NCBI GenBank assembly: GCA_017591395.1
Contig: WEDG01005023.1
Span: 100,936 to 164,935 of the forward strand
Source of the DNA: Schistocephalus solidus
Lineage: Eukaryota > Platyhelminthes > Cestoda > Diphyllobothriidea > Diphyllobothriidae
Length of the DNA: 64,000 nucleotides
Direction: 5' to 3'
The position numbers and the translations under genes were made by a program. Every line of letters begins with the position of its first letter. Positions within the stretch are counted from its first letter, which is position 1. The notes beneath the pieces were generated by a model that saw only the letters and a program-made list of their open reading frames with translations, was not told where the DNA came from and did not search any database. This document shows positions 1 through 13,400 of this stretch, piece after piece.

Positions 1-819
1 CCTCCGTTGATTGGTCCATTCGATCAATAGAACACACATAGGAATCACAAAACAGTTATGGCTATTTGAAAATATGCATCCGATTGGGAATGATTACTAA
101 AGTGAGGCCGCGCAACTGGCAACCATAGATACGAAATAAAAGTTAATTTATATCTATTGACATCCTGGCTTTGAATTCAGCATAATCCCAGCCGCTACTG
201 GTGATTCCACTGCAGAAAAAACTAAATAGGTAGTCTAGTTTTGTTCAGTTAGACTTATTTACTCAGTCATTTGTTTCTAGAAATGAATACCAAAAACTAA
301 ACTTTTTACAGTGACGACTGGAGATTACAGTATGTGAGCTCACGCATTAAAATAGATAGCTGCAACTTAGAATATGAATTATAAGCATATCTAGCGGCGT
401 GTGTGTTTAAATCATTGGCCTCACAATTACAACACAAAAACCATTTTTTCTTGTAGAATATATGAGCAAGTTATGCAAACAATCGAGAATTTGACAACTA
501 GGACCAGAAAATAAGCGTTTCCCCTACATTCTCTCTGCGCATAATTAGAAAAAGGATGAAGGAATTCGGTCTTCATTAGCAGACCGCAATGATAAAGACA
601 TTTTAATGTAAGGAACTAATAAGAGAACATTTTTCACTTGCTCAGGAATACATTAATTACAGACCTTCATTTTGGAAAAGCATTGACTTTTGTGATGAAA
701 TATTATTTTTAGAGAAGCCTCCGAAGCCGGCCCAGGTAGTCATATGTGGAAAGAACTTACCCCGAGAGCACACTACATCAACGGCAACTTTCAAGAACTG
801 TCGACGACTGATGGTTTGC

Positions 820-859
820 AGGGCCGTCGACCTCACTCTCTCCCCCACCCCCACAATCA
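820..859 (-). repeat. Scrap of zinc-finger LINE 3' UTR
   Basis: About 40 bp match the internal part of the zinc-finger LINE 3' UTR (compare 47731-47770), in the orientation seen in the minus-strand copies. It is too short to delimit an insertion. Confidence 0.45.
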
Positions 860-1059
860 CACCAACGTCAAAGCCTTTTTATAAAAGGGTGTCACACTAG
901 GCACTTGTCTGACAGTTGGCAACCTGAGCCGTCGAACACGACGGTCAAACTAACATCTGACAGTCAAAACTTAACACAGACACCTCTGGCTTATGAGTTT
1001 GTCACCAGCAGAGCAAACGCGATGCATGTGTCCGGCCTCATTTGAGTGTGGCAGAGAAC

Positions 1060-1474
1060 TCACGTCATTTTTGGCTGCAGATCATGAAGAAAGGCAGCGA
1101 AGGTGGGTGCGGTCTCAACAGCCCACTGCCTAATCGCTTCGACACCACGGAGAAGACGCAACAGGGGCATATCCTCGGAGAGCTCTAGATGGCTCAGCGT
1201 GCTTCGGTGTTTTAGCAATCCAGTCAGTTCTTTCACATCGCGTTCTGATGGTGTGAGAAGAGAGAGCGCAGTGAAGAGCATTTGCTGGTCCAGCAGCAGG
1301 ACGGAGAGGAGGACACACCACTGCAGAACCACGGACTGGGCCGAGCAAGAAGAGGGCAACTCCCGTGCTACCCACATGAGATGGGAAAGCAGGAAATAGA
1401 GCCGTTGACAGGAACGGACGCTGGGTAGAAAGGTCGGGTCAGTGGTGCTGGCAGCCGCAGTATCGAATTGAGAA
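1060..1474 (-). CDS. RIC1: RIC1 exon 24 (last coding exon)
   Basis: The acceptor GTGTTCAG supplies the single base needed after exon 23. The exon encodes [22 protein letters not shown] and [19 protein letters not shown], matching human QLRYLLHIFMEA, LDWCIVIGLIL and NIKTGLHAVDRWASTDCPGY near the C terminus. Translation stops at the TGA 1062-1060 shortly after LQPKM. A consensus GTGAGT donor overlaps this stop (1063-1058), so a spliced extension is possible. No clear AATAAA signal was seen on the minus strand between 1 and 1059. Confidence 0.88.
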
Positions 1475-4400
1475 CTGAACACACAAAGAAGAAACCAGAC
1501 TTGCCCAACTGGTCTAAAGCAGAACCTTTGCTGATACTGATAAAAAAAATTAACGAGGGGCTACGGTGAGAAGCCGCACCTGGACGCATGCACGAATGGG
1601 CTCAAGCTTACCTAGCCCCGTGCACGACATTTTTTCATCTAACTACATTAGGTTCACAAAAGATGGAGTGGTCGGGCGCCTTGGCCCGTATTTAAAGCGA
1701 ACGCACAAGAAGAGTACCTCGGTCAGACACGCTATTCGACACTGAAACATGGGAAAGTTACCCCGAATCTAAGTGCGCTGTGGAAGGATAAGGGAAAATA
1801 AAAATCGCCGAGTGCTTAGCGCCAACTTTTCGTTTCAGCACGATTAAAACCACACCTTACTTTGTTAGAATAAAAGAAAGTACGTCACGCATAAGGGTAC
1901 CTTAATCGTAAATAAAAATGCATTTTCAAGGTAATTCTAGAACGAAAAAGCAACCAGTGTTCAGCTTGTGTTTATAAAATAAGCAGCCTGCCCAGACAAA
2001 ATCGCAACAGAGTATTGAGCCGCGAGATAATTGCGCTTATTAATCAATTGCGGGCCAGAAAACCCTGACTCAAGCTTTATTAGCCTAACGTTTCGGATTC
2101 TCTCGAGAAGCCATCATCAGAGACAGTTGCACAAAAGCGTAATAGGGGCACGAGGGGCGCAGTGTTTGTAAGGTGAGGTTGCTACACGACTACATGCCTA
2201 CTCTCAGTCAAGTCAAGTTTATTAAGGGAAAGATAGGCAAACGCCTTTGAACTCCCTCTTGGTTACAGTATGGCTAAAAAGCCTCTGGTACATCATGAAA
2301 ATGTAGAAAAGTTGGTTTACATAGTAGCGTGCGGAAAATAAGCAGCTGTTGACTCATCGAAAAGAGTAAACATAAATGTGTACTCGCATATTACGAGTAG
2401 TATGAGTACATGATATTGTTGGTGACGAGATTCTCGTGAGTGAGGCATATGCGAAGAGTTTGAGCTAATAATAATGCTATAAAAATGGTACTGTAATATA
2501 GAAAGTAGTATTGTCATATAAGAGTGTTATTTAACTGGGACGGACTAAGAAGACCTGGGGATATTATAGTGGGCACTGCTATACTGGTCAAGGTTTTTCT
2601 TAAAAAGCTCAACGGAAGTAGCCATAACAACATCCAGAGGCAGAGCATTCCAAGCGTCGACCGCTCTCTTGGAGAAGAAGAACTTTCGTTGGCAGTCCTC
2701 GTGGTCCGAGCTGGGGGTCGTAGTAGATGCGGTGATTGCTGTTTGGTCCGGACCCGAGTCGTTAATGGGCATGATTTCATTACCGTTGTCGATTTCTGGC
2801 GTGACAATTACTCGGCAATTTGGCTCACTGTCACTGGGATTCCTGGTCATCCGCATCCTCGCCACATGGCTAGTAATTTTTCCCAGACAAAATCGCAACG
2901 CAGAGCATGGAAGAGTGAGGTCATGACGCTTAGTAATCGACTGCAGGCTAGAGAATCATGAACCATGCCGGTCACGGCGCACGCAGTTGTCAGCCCCCGC
3001 GCGCAAATTTCGACCACATCGAACTTAAAGGTGTGACCGGGTCCCGTCGCAGAGCCGCGAACTGAGATTTAGTGTCCTTCCGCCTCACTGGTGCCGCATT
3101 TTCGACCTTTTGCCCGCGGAGTAGTCTCCCTGTTTCTCTGACGTAGTTGCTTTGTCCGCAACTGCACCAGAGTCAGGGTCTACTCCACACTTCTGAAATG
3201 CTTCCTGGAACTCGCCTGTTCACCTCTACCAGCAGTACAGTCTCCATTTTCTTTGTCGGTAAATGCCTTCTGCCTTACTTAAGTTTTATTAGGGGGGATT
3301 AGGTGAACGCCATTGAACTACCAATTGGTTACAATAAAGTCGCAAAAGAAAAATACCGATACATAAAGAACATTGGAAAGAAGCTCGGCTATATACTTGC
3401 ATGCAACAGGCATGTAGCTATCTGATAAATGCTAAGATGTATCAACGTATGCCTGGTGTGGCAACGGGTACTTCGATTACAGAGTGAAGGATGAGGTTCT
3501 GATGACAAAGGGTAAAGCAGTCTGACTAAAATAGGACACAACGAATGTACGCCAATCATGGAGATTTTAAATTTCAAATGCAAAGAGCATAAGCTATCAC
3601 ACTACAAAGCAAAAATTCAAACAGGCTCGCGGCATGGACAGGGCAATACACAAACGTCTACATTTTTATCTCGCATAGCCAGGAACGAAGCCTAGTTCAC
3701 GGGCTCACCAACCGGGCTAGGAGAATACGTACTCCAGATACGCTGGAAAAAGAACTCGCTCTGATACAAACACCCTCCAAGAAAACGGCTTTTCAAAAAA
3801 GTTTATCAATAAACATATGGAGGAACGTCTCCAAAAATCGGACGTGCAGACGGTTGAGAAGGACTTATTTGTTACTTTGCCTTTTTGAGGGGATCTGGCG
3901 AGCGAAACTCAACATCGTCGCTTAAACGCTGATATCGCGTGCACTTACACAGTCACTAAGATAAGACTAGTGTTCTCAAGCACTCCACTTTTTCGTCTTT
4001 AAGGCAAGGATAGACTGCCTTGTGGGGCAGGTTAAATTGGTCGAACAACCAGGCACCTATCCAAGCGAATGCGCGAGCACCCTCCTGCCTGGCTTAATAA
4101 AGGCATGTTAAAGTTCATCTCTAGCGCAATTGTGGCTCACTTGGTTGACAGCGGTCACCGGGAAGACGTCAACCAAGCATTCCATGTCATATATAAAGTG
4201 CCGACGAAACAATCCAAGTTCCTGCATCAGCGGATACTTGCAACGGTAGAGGCCGGGGCCATATGGTTGACCAACCCAACCTTGTGCTCGCAAAAAGCGT
4301 TTGTGTTGACCCTAAGGCTCCCTTGGCCGAAAAAAACTCAGCATCTGCGCTCACACCTCCTGCCACGTCGCGTCACAGCGACGACGCAGTAACATCGATA

Positions 4401-7400
4401 ATTATCGTACGCCTTCCCCTTCCCTCCCCATCCCTCGCCCCTATAGGACTAGACTATAACCCCTGACCTCTGAACGCCCTCAACCCTCTCCCCCATACTT
4501 TCTGCTTATTGGATGTTTAAACTTTTGTTACTCTACCGTCCCTTATATTATTGTATAGGCCTGATGATAAATAATCGAAAGCGTACGTTCACAAAGCTCG
4601 ACTTCCGAAATGCTTACATGGGTATCATCGCTCAACTTAACAGAAGTCGCTAAGGCAGTCGGTTTACCGACAAGTATTTTGAAAACCAAATTATTCGTGA
4701 ACCGTATCGGCAGAAAGCAGTCCTCGAGATTACTAGCTGTCAGCCTGAAGAAGTAGACGGCTTCAAATATGCCAGGGACAAGTTGCTACCCAACAGACAG
4801 AGGAAGCGTGACATGGCACTCCGAATAAGCTGTGTTCTTGCTATTCTTTGAAGGGGAAAATCTGGAACCACAATGACATTTAAATTGCCGCGTATCAATT
4901 CGGCTTCCAACAGTGACTGTCCCGTTGTAGAGTACGATCACGAAATTACTGTTGGAGCTTCAAGCGTAACTGGGTGTGACGGTCGCTGCCACAACCATGA
5001 CATAAACGTTGACAGCCGATGACAGCTTGGTTTTCGGGCATTATTGGCTCCGGTCGCCTTTACTGCACTTTAGCACGGTAATCGCAGGGCGACGGCTTAA
5101 GGTTCTGGACACCATAGATAATATACTAATGAATTATTAGACCGAGATCCCGAAAAAATGTAGTTAGAAGGCGAATATGTTCTTTGGGACAAAATATAAA
5201 GTTTTATTGGTAAATTCTCGACGCTGGTTCCTCAGGCCGTCGTCGGACTAAAGTAAATGTGCGAAAAAACAATTACCATTTCAGAAGGGCTTAACAATCG
5301 ATGCTCATTTCTTGTCCACACCAATAAGCAGCTGATGTGTGCGTCAGTCTTTATTGATTGGTTGTCGTCTCTTCCAGTTTTCCTTGCGATTTAAGGACAC
5401 ACAAATTTAACTCATGTGCCGATTTATGCATAATTCTTCCGAGTGCATGGCCTCAATGATATATCCCCCTTGGTTGGAGACAAAATGTTTGCTAAGGGGC
5501 TAATTTCTCGGCCTGTCCAACATTCATGATAGAAATAAGCATGCGAATGTCAAAAGTAATAAAAAAAAGAGTACAGGAGGCACCTTCTTCCAAAATAGAA
5601 TAAGGGATGATGCTCAAAAAATCGGATGAGCACACGCATCCTCCGTCAAAGTATAGCGCAGTGAGGCAGACAATCAAGAGGTTTAGTTTATAGTGGTTTT
5701 GGTTCTAAAAAAAATCAAAAATATATATTCCAACGAATCCCTTACGCTTTCTGTTTCTTTCCAGCAAAATGCAACAAGCCATCTATAATGCGTCCGAGTT
5801 GCATACAACCGACAATTATTTTAAACAGATCGAAATCCGAAAGTTCCACAAGTTAACTTCTGTAGGGAAGCTGACGTACGAAAATTCCCTGCTGGTCCAG
5901 TCAGTGCAGGGTAGCCATCAAACATCGTGGTTGGGAGAAAACTAGACAAGCGCATATAGTAGATGACCTAACTCGTGTAATTTCGTGATCGAAATCTAAA
6001 TGAGTAGTTCCGCGTATATTTGGTCTTGTTATACCTATTTGTTGAGCGGATTTCAGACTCAGGAAGCGTTTTGCTAAAGAGAACTGTAACTATGGCCCAA
6101 AAGTTCATCCGCATTTTAAAGAATACTCAAAAACACACTACTTCGGTAACTGCTTTAAAAAAAGAACTTTTTGATGGTTTTGATAAACACATAGAACAAA
6201 ATCGAAGTCTATAGGCAATAGCTGGAAAACAGTGAAAATCGTCAAGTATCAAGCACAGATAAAGAAATTTGACGGAATGAGAGTTCCTTTAATACACATA
6301 AAATGGTATTTTTCCGATTTCACTGGACAATTGTATTTATAGTTGCAAAGATTATGCATGTTTTCGAAAAAAATCGTATTTCTAAATAAATTAATATTAC
6401 TTTTCATATTACCTTTAAGTTTTAAATTCGCTTAAGGTTGTCCATTATGATTTCAAATTTTGGTATATTCGTTGGTGCCGGGTTGCACGTGATTAGCAAT
6501 TTTTCATAAATTTCGGTACCTTCCATCAGATAGGTCACAAATTTGCAGTGGACTAGGTAAGATTTGGAAAGCTACTACTACAAAATGTGTGCCGTGCACT
6601 AAAAAGAGGCTACTAAAGCGACGTCATCGCCCCAAAGTCGGCTCACCAGTAAAAGAGTGAAAACTGAAAGACAAGGCAAGAGAGCTTCAACTTAATGCCA
6701 GAACCAAGACACGAAAAGAAACAATTTAAATAAACGACGGGAAAAAGTCGCCTACCTTGGTGAGGCTGACAGCGGAACAGGCTCTGATCGCAGGAGGATG
6801 GAGGAAGCCGTGCTAGCAGACGGAGCAGGGTCGTTATGCAGAGGCGAGGAAGGGCGACGGTGGACTGACGGGGCGGGATGATCCATTGGTATGATCCAGT
6901 TAAAGTCCTGATGGAGCTCAAGAAAGCGATGTGGCCAATTGTCCACGTCCGGTATGTGCTCCCTCGAATGAGCCAGAAAAAGTGCCGCGGGGATAACAAC
7001 AGTAACACGGTGGAGAAGCGTTACTGACCAAAACAAATAAAGGAGACCAGAATGGCCCATCTGTCGCCGTAAGTCGACCGTAATAGAGCGCGACGCCGGA
7101 AGGACGTGGATTGTTTGGATACTGAGCCAATCTTTCTGCTACTGACCCCTTAGCTATGATCAGACATAGCTGTATAACCTCGAGACAATAATGGCTGATT
7201 CGAGAGTAAAGAGGTTAATTACCGGCTATTCAGAGCTTGGTAGAAACTTAATGGGATAAAAAAAACAGTCTTAGTATTCTCATTGTTGAGCGGACTGCTA
7301 TCTTTTCCAAAGCGCAGAGGTCTACGCAGTTTGTCCTTATCTCGTTAACCCGAAATCCACAACCAGTTATGCAGCGTTTCATGAATAGTCGAGCAGAATA

Positions 7401-10400
7401 AACATTTGCTGCGGATACGAGGGGAGCGTGAGCCGGAAGCAGTCGAAAGCACCGCATCTTTAGTCTGATAGATGCAGGACTAGAAATTACGATCTCACAC
7501 GACAGTTCAACCGTTGTAAGCCGACGAGGTCCACCGTGTGCTCCACACCATGGTGGTGCAGGGACGGTGAATTGCGCGTGGATTAGTGTTAAGTGATAGT
7601 AGCCTTGCTCTGCAGCTACCGCACTCTCTCCTCCTCCTCCTCCTCCTCCTCAATGTGAGCCTGGTGTCATAACAGAGTCAAGAGGACCGGAGGCGGGATA
7701 GGACGCAGCCGAAGCTGCCCATAGGTGCGCAACACACCTGGCTCGGATCCCACGGAGTGGGAGTGTCATAAGCGCCACATTAAGAAAGAGACATTGCAGC
7801 CTGACTCTCAGTCCGCCAGTCAGCCACTTCACACAAAACACACAATTGGGCTGACCAGGCGGTCCGAGTTATCCCATCAGGTGGCAGCTCTCCAAGCCAC
7901 GGCTTTTAGCGCAACGTGATAGTTTCAAGCGCGTCAGACTGTTTAAAGTGAGGAAAAAGTCTGATGTGGGAGTGGGCGCATTGGCTGACGGGTCGGCGTA
8001 CCCGTCTTCGCGCGCCACAGCACGACCTGGCCCCCATAACGCACACACCAGGATTCACTAAATCAGGGGATATGGAGGAGCCATCGCCGTCTGACTCCCA
8101 GTCCACTGGTCAGCCATCGACACACACACCACATACACTGGGCCAACGACGTGGTCTGTTGTAAGCGTCAGATTGGCAGTCTTCCAAGCCACGGTTTCTA
8201 GGAAACCATGATATTCTCAGGTACGTGATGATGGTGAGGGTGTTGTCTATGTATTCGTGTAGGTACTGTGCGCTGATGTGGCTTAGCCTCCGGTGGTTTA
8301 CCGCAGGTTGTCGTGGAGGCGCATGTGTCCTAATAGGCCCATGCGGTGTGTAACGGTGCAGGAGCAGTGAGGGCAGTGAAAGCGGGCACGTCGACCGTAT
8401 GTCAGAGCCCCAGGCACTGGTTCACCAACCTCCGTGCGATGGATTCGCAGACGACCGACCAGGCCGATGCGTGAGTTGAAGTTGCGGGCGCAGTGTGGGC
8501 AGGAGAAATCGGGAGAGGCTGGGGGGATGTCATTCTTGGTATTGGCGATGACAGTGGTGGTAAGAATGGCAGGAGCGAAGGGTGTGCATGGGGTATCGGT
8601 GTTGTCGGCATTGCGGTGAATTTCGCTGTCATGGATGCGCATGTGACCGAATAAGCACACACATATATCATTTCTGTCTGGCATTTGGGGCCAGCTGCAG
8701 GAGAAAACCAAACTCCCAAATGGACACGCTACTGCGACACGGAGGGTAAAATACCTCCCGTTAAAATTCACCGGCTGAACCAAGGTGCAACTTGATGAGT
8801 CGTTGGTGTTCAGCATAGAAATTTTAAATGTTACAAGACCCTCAAATAAAGAGTTCATCCTCTCTAGGGAGTAAAAAAAGTGTCAGAAGGGACCATCATG
8901 GTCGTTATCAATGTCATCATCGGCACAAGCGCCAACATTATCGACTCAACGAATGTCAGCATAATTAGTATGATCAGTCCCATGGACGAGCTCGTGACCA
9001 AAGCTAACAAGGGTTGGATCAGCCTGATGAGGAATGCTATCAAAAATTACAAGTGCAACTGCAACGGTGACCGATGTCTTGGTTTATATAATTTATAATT
9101 AATACTGTGAAGGATGTCCGCATTAGTATCCATTGGCAATTGGGACGCTAAAAAAGGGACGGCATGAACATGGTAGATTTTAAGCAATCGCCCTAATGAT
9201 GTTATCAGGAGTGGAGAAAGCCGATAAATATTCCAAAAAGTTTACTCAAGGCACTGCCAAATATAGCGTGGAGCTCTGGTTGAAGCCGCATATTTAAAAC
9301 GGTGCCTTACACTGATGTACTCGAAAGGGCATCATGACCATGTGGACGACCGACGTTGTGAAAACGTTTTCCCCTTAGGGTCTTCTTCATTCTTGGAAGA
9401 AGCCGCACGAGACTAGGCCGAAGGGAGAAAGGGAGGGGAGGGGGGGGGGGTGAGTAACCGTTATCATGCCATTTTTCGCCAAAAAAACTGGTTGATTTTG
9501 AACGTTGTGTGGGCAGACGCATGAAACAGCCAATCCACCGATCGCCACAATTCAGAGGGTGTTTGTTTCTCACTGGTTCACACGCAATCGCTTCGGCACT
9601 TGCAGATAGCAATTTTGGATTACCGTGGTGGCATGAGGAATAAGTGCAACGTGAATGACGCCTTCACTGTTGAAAAAACAAGCCACCATCGAAGCGTTGT
9701 TCCTTAAACTTCGTCATTGTACAATTACCGAGACGGATCGGAGAGGGTTTGATAAAACTATCACCCTATCCGCTACGGTGAGTTCTAAAGACGCTACCTG
9801 ACAAACTGGGTAGAAAGAGTGCCTAGCGGGAGAGCGAGGCATTGCCAACCCACTTGCCTACAGAAAATACTTCTCATTTTTTTGGGTACACCTCGTATAA
9901 AGAACTGTAAAAAAATAGACGTGGCGAATGCTCACCAGTCACAGGACCAACAAACCTGCCAAATACAATACAATACAATACAGGAACATTGAAATGACTA
10001 TTTCTGACAATTTATTGACCGTAATCAGCCAATGGGGTGAGAACGTAATGCGTCACCCAACTCAGGTAACAAAGGATTTTTATGAATGAGGTTAAATGAA
10101 GTAAAGTATAGCGCCAACCTAATCCTAACCATGGTTTTCGTTGGGGTTAGCATTTGTTGCAAAGTTAGTAGGGTCACACAATAGCTTGTTGCTCCGACGT
10201 GTGCGGATTGCGAGATCCGGTGGCTTTGCTGCATGCCAACTAGTATGCGTGTTCTCATTCCTAGTTGAGCTGACCCACTTTTATTCGGACCCTTAACGGG
10301 AGTACGAATGAGACCCGCTTCGAGCGATATTTCATCATCAGGGTAAAACGGATGCGTTTTGAAGCTACCACGACGTCCTAATAGTCGCTGATGTTGTCAT

Positions 10401-13400
10401 TTGACCCGATACCTCTGTCCTCCTACGGCGAACGAAACATGGTGTCTGACACTACTAATCCGGCAACGAATGCATACCTCAACAGGCACAAAGGATAGAC
10501 TTATGGTTACGTTGGCATGGAGTACGGTCGCGTATTGCACACTGACTTATCCTTCGTTTCACGAATGGGTCACATATTACGTTTTTGCCGCCAGTGTTAG
10601 TCCCGACAGAAATGTGATTGGTAGCTGGTACACATCAGTCTGTCCACAAATTGCGGGGCGGAAATTTTTACCTATTTCGAAGAAGCCACTGAGGTACGGC
10701 ACAGTCTCCTAAGGAGTCAACGTCCGTCAGTTCGATCCGTTTCGAAGGAGTCGTTGACAAATTGGCAAATAACTCCTCCAAGAGCCTCCATCGAGCCCGT
10801 TTCAGGAGTGTGCATTTAGCTCGCTCCAACAGGAGGTCAATCTCATTGAAAGGATCAGCCGAGCTGTCACCTTGCGCAGAACCGGGCAGGTCTTTCGGTG
10901 TAACGCCCACCAGCTGCATTCTGGCGGGCATACCTGAATTGAAGAAAAGGGAAAGTATCGTAGATAGAGGTTTCATAAAGCAAAAGAAGAAAATTCAGAG
11001 TCCCCTCTCCACGAAGACGAGTGCGTCCAGTCAAAGCTGCGAGACCCATCAGGGATCGTAACACTACTAGGCATACAGGTTAGGCTTGGACAGACAACAT
11101 TCACAATGTCAAGGAGTAAGACTGAAGGAAGCTCGCACTCTAACGATTACTGAGATATCTATACACATTCTACTCCCTTTATTTCAGTAGATAGTATTGT
11201 TTACATTACATTTGATTCTGAAGAAAATTTGATGTGCGTACGTAATGTAATAGGCAGGCCTTAGCGGAACTTGGTTCCCTTGGGTCACGGTAAACGTGGA
11301 AGCACGCATTATTTTGAGGTATGGCAAGGGGAAATTTTACGAATAACCCATAATTAAAGCAAATGTTTACTGGTCTGGAGAGAAGCTTGATGTTCAGTAG
11401 AGGAAATATTTAGTATAAAAGTTGTTTATAAATTTATACGGGCATATGCATTTTTAAGATAGGGAGCCCTACCGCGCAGAAGATGGCATAAGGAGGAGGA
11501 GGAGGAAAAAGTAATTTTTCCAATACTATTCGAAACCGGGTAGAGCACTGAGCATCCAGCTTCCAGGCTAGCAGACATATCAACACGGTCGACAGTTCTA
11601 GATGACTAAATGTGTTGTGAAGTATTCTTATAGTGATTTAAGCTGTCACTTACCCGCAACTAGGTAGCAGTGCAGCCAAAGTGATTAGGAGTGACCATAA
11701 CAATCAAAACAAGATCTAATAAGTGTATGACTTCAGAAAAAGATGCAATCCCTGGAACAAGAAGTCTATTGGCTCGAGGTTTAAGATTCTCACTCGAGCC
11801 CATCAACTGACACAGTCACGGATAAGGGTAATGGAGGCACACGATGCGAAAACAACACGAGAAACCAAATCCAACTGGGCGTAACTTTTGGCGAGCTCTC
11901 CTGTAGGGGAAGAAAGTATCGAAAGCCATCAGCCGCCTTCTTATTCCACTTTGAGGTGAGGTTGCATATAGGCCGGGGGCAACCATCATGCGCCGGGTTA
12001 TGAGACCAAAACCCCATTGCCAGGGTAGGAAACGTCTGGAGAGATTTATCGAATGCGGTGCAGTTGAGGACAAAGCAAATACATCGGAGAAACCAGGATA
12101 TTACTGCCCACGCAAATGGCAGAGCACGTAGCAGCGATGAGAGGAGGAAAGAGGCTAGCTCTCAGGTTTTAGCCCACTCAATGGGTCCCAGTCGTATTTT
12201 CAAGTTACACGAGGTCAAAATCCTCGAAAGAGATTAAAACCCCGTAATTTGCAAGCTGCTCGCATCATGGTTCTTAGACCCGCAGTGCATCAACAAGCGC
12301 AATGAACTCCCGTCCCCATATTCTGTACGGTGTAATCGTCTGAGCAGAGGAATCGGTCACGTGGGGAGGGCGCGGGCGAACAACACTTCCAACGGACAAA
12401 TGTCCGAGTAATTTTCACGCCAACAACTAATGCGGATGATAAAAGCGCGGTAATTAACGACTCGGACGCGGACTGCCAAGCCAGCATTGCATCAATTACG
12501 ACCTCAGCAGTGATCGCGAGAGCTGCTAATTACATTACGGATGTGGTCGCGTAGTCACTACGTACTATAAATACGGCACACCATGTAACCCCATTATCTT
12601 CAGCTGTGACTGTCTCTGATGATGGGTTCGAGTGAGAATCCGAAACGTCAGCCTGAATAAACTTACTGTTCCAGCTATTGCATCTTATCCTTCCAAACCG
12701 TTTCCTGGAACTCGCCTGGTAGCTTCTATCAGCAACGTTGAACAATTTTGTATTTTAACTATGCAACTGTCAAGAAGAACAAGTGAGAATACCCTCCGAA
12801 TAATTTGAACGACATAATGCGAACGACAGTAACGCAAGTGCGTTACTGACCTCAAGAGAAACCTACAGAAATGTTATTTCGGTAGCATAGCCTGAAGAAA
12901 GATAAGCACCAAGGAGGGAGCGAACATATGCGTTCACGCTAAGGAAGTTTGGGGAAAGCACAGCAGGCCGATAGTGAAAAAGGTCGTGTATAAATTCTTA
13001 CTAGCTACTATAATCACTACTGAAAGCATTGAACAGTATGGAACAGTGAATATAGGGTTCAGTAGTTGAATCAGAATGCTTTCAAAGAGTTTGAACAGAC
13101 CACAAATACCATATCCTCGTGGCGAGGAATCAGGGATGACAACGAAGCAAGCGTGTCCACTGCTACCTCAAAGTTCTTGGGGAAGCTGGGGTGACCTCAT
13201 ACAGCGATCGCTGTTAAAATGTGCCAAATGCTGCAGAATGCTTAAACTTTTCTAAAGATAGCAGAAACGCTAAAGAAGCGAATATCACTGACTGCTCACC
13301 AAAATGTTAAATAGAGACGAAATGCGTGTCCCGGTAGTGCATTTCACATTGTTTGTAAAAATCCTGAATTCGTATCAGTAATAGTCAGCCCTAGGTTAGA

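Larger units (their letters stand above)
7490..8675 (-). mobile_element. Zinc-finger LINE, 5'-truncated copy
   Basis: On the minus strand this contains the end of the zinc-finger tail (8298-8675) followed by about 800 bp of the family 3' UTR ending near 7500. Sequence above about 8680 no longer matches other copies, so this is a 5'-truncated insertion. The 3' UTR block recurs near 18.3, 31.6, 41.7, 45.8, 47.3 and 51.7-52.6 kb. It lies in RIC1 intron 22, same orientation as the gene. Confidence 0.75.

Noticed and set aside
1103..1399. 98-codon plus-strand open frame
   Set aside because: Shadow of RIC1 exon 24 on the other strand.
8298..8858. Host C2H2 transcription factor
   Set aside because: The fingers match the tail of the LINE polyprotein and are followed by the LINE 3' UTR; they are transposon-derived.
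8880..9098. 72-codon plus-strand frame starting MSEGTIMVV
   Set aside because: No homology, no splice context, and it lies in a large intron beside a LINE; treated as chance.
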